This document shows, piece after piece, positions 58,050 to 64,000 of a DNA stretch of 64,000 nucleotides. Where the stretch lies: positions 25,145,501-25,209,500 of the forward strand of contig CM027382.1 in assembly GCA_015680905.1 (NCBI GenBank). The letters run 5' to 3'. Position 1 is the first letter of the stretch, and each line of letters begins with the position of its first letter. This DNA is from Coptis chinensis (lineage: Eukaryota > Streptophyta > Magnoliopsida > Ranunculales > Ranunculaceae). A program made the position numbers and the translations under genes. Under the pieces are notes generated by a model. It saw only the letters and a program-made list of their open reading frames with translations, searched no databases and had not been told where the DNA came from.

Positions 58050-59420
58050 ATTTACTGATAGTACTTGCGAAGGTGCTCTGCGTTCCATGGTTTGACAAGA
58101 ACGTCCCCTTCAATAGTACGTAAGTATTAAAAACCAGTTCGGCCAACCTTATCAATGCTATATGGTCCTTCCCAGTTGGGCCCAAGCTTGCCATTACACT
58201 CTAGGATCTCACGTAGAACCAGATCGCCAGATTTGAAAGCTCGAATTCAGACTATCTTGTCATATGATCTTTTCAGAATCTGCTAGTTGGCAGCCAATCG
58301 CAATGCGGCGCCTTCTCGCTTTTAATCCAGGAGATCCATTTCTCTGCATAACAATTCCTCATTGTCTATGGTGTGCACCACGTCCGACTTCTGAGTGGGA
58401 GCTATCAGTTTGGGTGGTATGACAGCTTCAGTTCCGTAGGTCAGTGAAAATGGGAAGCCACCAGTTGATCATCTGGGTGTGGTTTGGTATACCCATAGGT
58501 AGGGCTGGAAATGGTACGGGATGCGACCCGAATCCGACCATATCCGAATCCATTTTAACGGATATGGTTTCTATGATTGTGACTAGAATCTGACCCGAAT
58601 ATCTAAAAACCCAAATCATTTTAACAAGATTTATATTTTGATGCCTAAAACTTAATTTATATCTTACATTTATATATGAAAATCATTAAAATAGTGTATT
58701 TTTTTGTGTTTTTTAATGGATATGGATATCCGAAATCCGACCCAAATCCAAATGGATCCAAATATGGTAAAGAGTTTTGAGTGAAAATCTTACCCGAACC
58801 CGCTCCATTTCTAGCCCTACCCATAGGACCTTAGGTAGTTCCTCGACCCATAAATCCTTTGCGTCATCTAATTTGCGCTTCATGTTATCCAAAATAACCC
58901 TATTAGAGGCCTCAGCTTGGCCATTGCCTTGTGGATACCTTGGAGTTGATAAAAGATGGGTGATGTGTAACTCTTCACAGAGTTTAGCAACCAATCTGCC
59001 AGCGAACTGTTGCTCATTATCTAAGATGATAACTTTGGGTATGCCAAACCTACAGACAATGTTGTTCCAAATGAACTTTTTGACATCTTGTTCTAGAATT
59101 AAGACAAGGGGAACTGGTTCTATCCACTTGGTGAAGTAGTCCGTCGCGACCAATAAGAATCTGACATTGCCGGGAGCGGTTGGCAAGGGTTCCACAATGT
59201 CAATTCCCACTGTGCAAATGGTCATGGGCTGGCCAATTGGTACATCTTTGTTGCTGGACCATGGATAAGCGGAGCATATCGCTCACATTTTTCACATTTG
59301 TGGGCAAAAATTTGTACATCCTTTTGCATGTAAGGCCAAAAGTACCCTTACCTTAGGATCTTGAGAGCGAGTGTTCTGCCCCTGGTGTGGTTGCCCCAAA
59401 TTCCTTCGTGAACCTCTCGC
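58050..59420 (-). pseudogene. E4 pol: integrase (interrupted by a MITE)
   Basis: The minus strand encodes the integrase core: TICTVGIDIVEPLP, VATDYFTKWIEPVPL, VIILDNEQQFAG and STPRYPQGNGQAEASNR. Asp, Asp and Glu stand at the family's catalytic places. The C-terminal part lies beyond the MITE (58440-58050) and ends with a PWNAEHLRKYYQ-type tail before a stop. Integrase inserts the cDNA into chromosomes. It is a fossil. Confidence 0.82.
58500..58819. mobile_element. hAT-type MITE
   Basis: The 320-base insert has terminal inverted repeats TAGGGCTGGAAATGG and CCATTTCTAGCCCTA, with one mismatch. Perfect 8-base target copies CCCATAGG lie at 58492-58499 and 58820-58827. The 8-bp target and TAGGG ends are hAT traits. 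Inside, CCGAATCC/GGATATGG phrases occur in both orientations and make it fold back. It encodes nothing of its own and would be moved by a hAT transposase elsewhere. Confidence 0.92.
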
Positions 59421-59827
59421 ATGACCTGTTCAGCGAGGTCTAGGGAGAGACATCAGAGATGAAGTCTCAAGAAGGACTTCTTGTAAAGTTTATCTCCAAT
59501 AAGGGTGAATCTTTGTACCTTTGCAAGTAGATGCCTTGCTGTGTTCTTATCCTCTGAAAGTGTCCCGTCCTTGAGATAAGACTTGTATGGATCCATCCAG
59601 TTTGGTGCAGTGGCTGGAATAACACAAACTGTTGTAGAAATGGGTGTTTTGATGCTAAGTTTGTCCTAGAACTCTATAGGGATGGAGCGAAACTCGTTGT
59701 TGCCCAATATTGAGGCAACATATGCCAAAGCATCTGCGTGTCGATTTTCTGATAGAGGCAGCTGATAAAACTGAATATTCTCGAACTTGCTCTAAGGACC
59801 CCTTACCAGTTCTAGGTATTTAGCCAT

Positions 59828-60073
59828 TCATTCATCCCTGGCCTCGTAACCTCTATCAACTTGAAACATAACCAGTTGTGAGTCACTAAAAACTGTGAGG
59901 TATGTTAAGCCCAGGTCGAGAGTCATTGTGAGGCCAGCAAGTGTCGCCTCATACTCTGCTTCATTGTTAGAGGCATTCCAACCTAATTTGATGGATTTCT
60001 CCAGTCGCATGTTGTCAGGAGTAACTAACATAGCTCCAATTCCCACGCCTCTATCATTTATAAATCCATCCAC
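59828..60073 (-). pseudogene. E4 pol: second (archaeal-type) RNase H of the Tat lineage
   Basis: The minus-strand frame reads MDGFINDRGVGIGAMLVTPD, WNASNNEAEYEATLAGL and VFSDSQLVMFQVDRGYEARD. It matches the extra RNase H that Tat-group elements carry between RT/RNase H and integrase (D at the start, NNEAEYEAL with the catalytic Glu, SDSQL with Asp). It is the main evidence for placing E4 in Tat. Confidence 0.88.
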
Positions 60074-60453
60074 AAATAGTCACCATTGGAGCGCAGCTCC
60101 CAAGGACCTGGATGGGTATTTGGAGATTCAAATAGGATGTTATCATCTAAACTGGGGAGTGTTGAGTTGTTCCTAGTGTAGGTCATTAGGAATTCTCCCA
60201 AGAATTCTGCTAGTGCCTGACCCTTCTCTGAGATTCATGGGACGTAGATTATATCTTACTCTGACAGTCGCACGGACCATTAAGATAATATTCATGACAT
60301 GTTCGGCCTTTCCAGAACTGATCGTAACTGGTATTCTGTGATTATTATGATAGTGTGGGACTAGAAGTATGGTCATAACTTCTCTGCCACAAAAACAAAG
60401 GCTAAAGCAACTTTTTCAAGTTTAGGGTACCTTGTTTCTGCCGGTAGGAGCGT

Positions 60454-61630
60454 TCAACTCAAGAAATAGATAGGTTTTTCAACCTTCTTTTTGTCCACGC
60501 GTATCAGTACAGAACTGATACCGTAGTCAGATAAAGAGAGATAAAGACCCAAAACTTCTCCCTCAACTGGTTTGGAAAGGATTAGTGGTGCCCCCACGTT
60601 TTGAGTTGATTGAATGCTTTTTGGCATTCTTTCGTCCATGCAAATGAGGTATTTTTTTTGCAGTAATTGAAACAAAGGTTTGCACTTATCTGAACTCTTG
60701 GAGATGAACATGTTCAGAGCTGCTAACCTGCCTGTAACCTTTTGAACCTCTTTCATGCTTTTAGGTGAAGGCATTTCTATGAGTGCCCGGATCTGATCTG
60801 GGTTTGCTTCGATTCCTTGCCTAGTAACCAGATACCCTAAAAACTTCCCTGATGAGACAACGAAAGCACATTTCACCGAGTTAAGTTTCATGCGATACTC
60901 TCGAAGAATGTCAAATGCACGTTCCAGGTGGGAGAGATGATCTCCTTGTCTTAGGCTTTTGATCAAGAGATCGTCTACATACACCTCCACAATGTCGCCT
61001 ATCAATCCCTCAAATATTTTTTTTTACCAAATGTTGGTATGTGGCTCCCGTATTTTTTAGTCCGAACGACATGACCTGATAACAGTACACGCCATCCTCG
61101 ATTGTGAAACTAGCATGCTTGTGGTCTTCCTCATGCAATGGGATCTAGTTGTAGCCAGACGACCCATGTGTGAAGGATAACAATTCATGTCCAGCCATCG
61201 CATCCACCAATTTGTCAAGCCGTGGCAGAGGGTAACTGTCTTTTGGACACGCGCGGTTCAGATCTGTGAAGTCGATACAGATTCTCTATGATCCATTATT
61301 CTTACGTACTGGTACAATATTAGAAATCAAGGTGGGAAAATTGATTTCCCTGATAAAATTAGCTGCCTTTAGCTTTTCAACTTTGGCTTTTATTGCTTTG
61401 AATCTGTCAACACCTATTTTTCTTGGTTTCTGTTTGACTATTACTGCATCATCGCGGACATTGAGCCGGTGGCATGTCATATGGGGGTCAATTCCTGGCA
61501 TTTTTTCAAATGACCAAGCAAACACGTCTTTGTGCTCTCGGAGGAAGTGTATTGGAGCCTGGCGCTTTTCAGAACTCAGTAAGGTGCCGATGAAAGTGGT
61601 TTTGGGCGAGCTTCCTCCCACAATTTCCAC
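60454..61630 (-). pseudogene. E4 pol: reverse transcriptase and first RNase H
   Basis: The minus strand reads FAWSFEKMPGIDPHMTCHRL, the pre-RT segment. It then reads KLKAANFIREINFPTLISNI and EVYVDDLLIKS, the catalytic YVDD box. KLNSVKCAFVVSSGKFLGYL and a degenerate first RNase H (LGLYLSLSDYGISSVLIR) follow. It is the usual Ty3/gypsy order. It copies the element RNA. It is a fossil with several breaks. Confidence 0.87.
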
Positions 61631-61712
61631 TTTCTCTAACAGCTCCAGTGAGGGGGGGATCCTCCCTCTCTCTTGGGACCAGGTCTGGGAGAGGGGGATC
61701 CAACTGTAATTG

Positions 61713-62051
61713 TTATTTGGCGGGTTGCCCCACCTCTATTGGTTCAAAAAGGAGTAGGGATTGCTTTGTCGCCAGAGCGTAGCATGTTTTGGAAGCCACC
61801 TGATCTCCTCTGATTGTCTCAATTTTTCCATTATGTGGGAATTTTAGACACTGGTGATAGGTGCTGGGAACAGCGCGGAGTCTGTGCAGCCAGGTCCTGC
61901 CTAAGATTATACGATAGGGTGTGTTAGCTTTTACCACAACAAAATTTATAATGAAGGTTACCGAGCTAGTAGCTATGGGTAGCTGGACCTCCCCAATTGT
62001 TAGAGCTTTGTCTCCGCTGAATCCATACAAGTTGGAGTTGGTGGCAACCAT
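61713..62051 (-). pseudogene. E4 aspartic protease region
   Basis: The minus-strand frame includes YGFSGDKALTIGEVQLPI, then FVVVKANTPYRIILGRTWLH. This is the C-terminal half of a Ty3-type protease (YN.ILGR..L motif) before RT. Confidence 0.75.
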
Positions 62052-62645
62052 CTCAGAGTCAAGAATCTACAGTTTTTTTTAATGCGTCATAGTATAACAC
62101 ATCTGCTGAACTTCCTAGATCAACCAATATATGATGCAAATCTTAATCTCCGAAAGGAAGTGTAAGAACCAATGCATCCTATGTGGACTCTGGATACTGA
62201 GACAGTCGACCTCAGTGAAAAGGATGAGTGGATCATTGTGGGGTAACGTGTCAACTTGAGCACAATCCATAGTCAATTCATTGTTCATGATCCTCATTCG
62301 CTTGGCCACACGCATTTGGTATCACACACCCTTTTCTGTGGCCTGCCCACTTCGCTTGCTTGCCTTTCCTGAAATCATGTTTATATAGAGCCGGCCATTG
62401 AGTGGTCCAGTACCTGGGGGATCCTAAACTGACATGATGATCTCCTCAGGTTGTACTGCGTTCACCTGCTCGTGTGCTACAAACTGCTTCAAATACCCTC
62501 TTTCAATCAGGTCCTGTAGTTCATTCTTTAGGGTCCTACAGGCTCTAGTAATGTGACCCTTACTCTTATGGAACTTGCAGCAGGTCCTCTGGTCTCTAGT
62601 ACCCAGGGAGCTAGGCTTGAGTGGAGCTGACCATTTGAGGTAGCT

Positions 62646-63479
62646 CTAGTTCTTGATCGAGTCCAGGACCTCGTCTGGCATTTTGTTCAGAGGGGCGAAG
62701 TTTCTGTCCATCGAGGGAAGAGCTTCTTCAGCTCCTTCCATTCGTGGCTTCTTTTGTGGTTTTCCATCTCCATTGCTGGCTAGATTTTGGTACTGACCTC
62801 TGGGCATTCGTCCCTTTGATGGGGATTCAGTCTTTTGGTGACCACGATTACAGTCCCTCTTTGGCTTTTGAGGTGAAGAGTTCATGTTACCCTCTTGAGG
62901 GACCACAGGGGTTGCCCGATTAGTCTTATTTGCTTCCTGATGTCTGTTCAGGACATCATCCTCCCACCCTGCATGAGTTTCAACCCTGTCTAGGAGTTCC
63001 TCCAAATCACGGGGTGGTTTCCTGGAAAGGGACCCGAACAAGGCATTATTTTCATCCAACCCTTGTTTGAAAGCTATTATAGTAGTCTATTCATCACAGG
63101 ACTCTATCTGAATTGAAATTTCCATAAATCGTTGCATGTAGGACCTCAATGCCTCTCTGTCCTTTTTCTTGATGTTGAATAGTGCATCGATCTATTTTGG
63201 TTGGTGCTTGTTACATGAGTACCTGTCTATGGAGGTCATAAATAGATCTTCTAAGGACCTGATCTGCCGCTCAGGTAACCTGTGATACCACTGGAATGTG
63301 GATCCAAATAGGGAAGCTTTAAACTCTTGACACATGACGTGGTCATACCTTTCATATCTGAATACGTGATCCACCGGATCTGACTTACCACTGAAGATAC
63401 TAAACTTCGGTTGTCTATAACCACGGGGATAGGGCTTTCTTATTACACATGATGCAAAAGGAGATCTGCCTGCCCCCAT
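62646..63479 (-). pseudogene. E4 gag
   Basis: The minus strand at 63479-63192 reads KPYPRGYRQPKFSIFSGKSD, then HVMCQEFKASLFGSTFQWYH, the Retrotrans_gag core of Tat elements (F...L.G.A..WY..L). It continues at 63059-62646 with a Pro/Lys-rich, basic tail (PQKPKRDCNRGHQKTES). A Cys-His region is suggested near 62550-62600. It is a fossil. Confidence 0.8.
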
Positions 63480-63597
63480 TATAGCGGATTGAACAAGGGA
63501 GTCTTACATTTTTCTTCCTTTACCGGTCATTCTATGCATCTGACGAATCAAGTTGTTTTTCTCAGTCTCCCATGAGCTTTCTTTGGTAGTAAGTCTC

Positions 63598-63978
63598 TTA
63601 TTCTAGATTTTTTTTGGTGTCAGGGGTTGACATCACGTTCCTAATAGTTAACTCTGATTCTGATGTTGTATCTGAGTTCTCATCTGAATTACTATACTCT
63701 GATTTTAATGGTTCGTGCCGAACTGGATCCCTACGCCTTGGGTTCCTAGCTCGACTGCCCTCTGGAAGGCCGTCTCCATCGAGATCGATGAGCGGCTCCT
63801 TCCCTGTATCAGATTGATACAAATGCCTCAGCAGCTGTACCTATTGCTCAAGGTTGCTTCTTTGCTATTCCAGAGCTTGTACCGCCTGAACAGACTCTGG
63901 GTTGGTAAGAAAGGCATTCTCACCATTTTGGCGCTCTCCTTGAGCGTCATTTCTAGGGCCTACACCGGGAGCAACTAG
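63598..63978 (-). pseudogene. E4 gag N-terminal region
   Basis: The minus-strand segment at 63822-63598 is acidic and Ser/Asp/Glu-rich (DENSDTTSESELTIRNV), preceded by an Arg-rich piece (GSRARNPRRRDP). The gag start and the 5' LTR lie to the right of the window. Confidence 0.5.
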
Positions 63979-64000
63979 TCCATCGGTGTTGGTTACCTGT

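Larger units (their letters stand above)
36408..64000 (-). mobile_element. E4: very large Tat-like Ty3/gypsy element, split by later insertions
   Basis: The minus strand carries gag (63822-62646), protease (62051-61713), RT (61630-60454), a second archaeal-type RNase H (60073-59828) and integrase (about 59400-58050). The extra RNase H defines the Tat lineage. Downstream, on the opposite strand, is an extra reading frame with a Transposase_28-like domain (39003 onward), known in Tat-group elements. A polypurine tract and 3' LTR start at 38647. S3, E5, the S4 block and a MITE split it. The 5' LTR is off-window and the left border is uncertain. It is a fossil with many breaks. Confidence 0.75.

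Noticed and set aside
1-64000. Search for a new defence, toxin or biosynthetic gene cluster
   Set aside because: Every frame of convincing length is explained by a transposable-element domain, by repeat-driven openness or by unrecognised short frames. I cannot support a novel system.

Overview
The window is plant nuclear DNA, most likely from a eudicot, and almost all of it is nested transposable elements. The evidence is long Athila-like and Tat-like Ty3/gypsy retrotransposons with Asp-tRNA-type primer sites, a CACTA (En/Spm) transposon, a plant L1-type LINE, a hAT-type MITE and large solo LTRs. I found no intact host gene, rRNA, tRNA or CRISPR array. All LTR-derived elements here are fossils. 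The species cannot be named from the sequence.

Layout. 1-2374: 3' end of a plus-strand Athila-like element (E1). 2375-8284: 5' part of a minus-strand Athila-like element (E2), whose LTR is split by a 3.4 kb solo LTR (S1, 4177-7608, TSD GAATG). 8610-11198: a solo LTR (S2, TSD AAGTT) carrying a 5'-truncated LINE (9934-11152). 11204-19379: a CACTA transposon with a TNP2-type transposase gene (12332-15954) and a Transposase_24/TNPA-type gene (16270-19108), both spliced and decayed. 19380-35072: a full-length minus-strand Athila-like element (E3, TSD ATAGG) inserted into the CACTA or its flank. 35078 to about 36400: continuation of that target.

About 36400 to 64000 and beyond: a very large minus-strand Tat-like element (E4). 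Its gag-pol lies at 58050-63822, and an extra reading frame on the opposite strand lies at 39003-56068. Its 3' LTR, ending at 38647, carries a 16-bp minisatellite. E4 has been split by a plus-strand solo LTR (S3, 40413-42057, TSD ACAAC), a full-length minus-strand Athila-like element (E5, 43082-55779, TSD CCAAC), an LTR-like block ending at 57927 (S4), and a 320-bp hAT MITE (58500-58819, TSD CCCATAGG).

How the parts relate. E1, S2, S3 and E5 share one LTR family, beginning TGATAAGAGCCCAAAACTG. E2 and E3 share a sister LTR, beginning TGATAAGCACCCAAAACTG, but have the same primer site and the same kind of 3' tail. E3 carries a recognisable gag-PR-RT-RH-INT set plus env-like region. E5 shows only gag, protease-like and env-like parts, yet has a matching LTR pair and a clean TSD, so it was probably moved in trans. 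The points most worth a second look are repeated polypurine-tract cassettes at module borders in E5 and E3, a tandemly repeated exon-plus-intron unit in the CACTA second gene, a TATA-bearing antisense gene in E4, and recurrent paired palindromes in the E2/E3 family. I saw no evidence of a new enzymatic or defence system. Identity and age statements are by eye, not computed.
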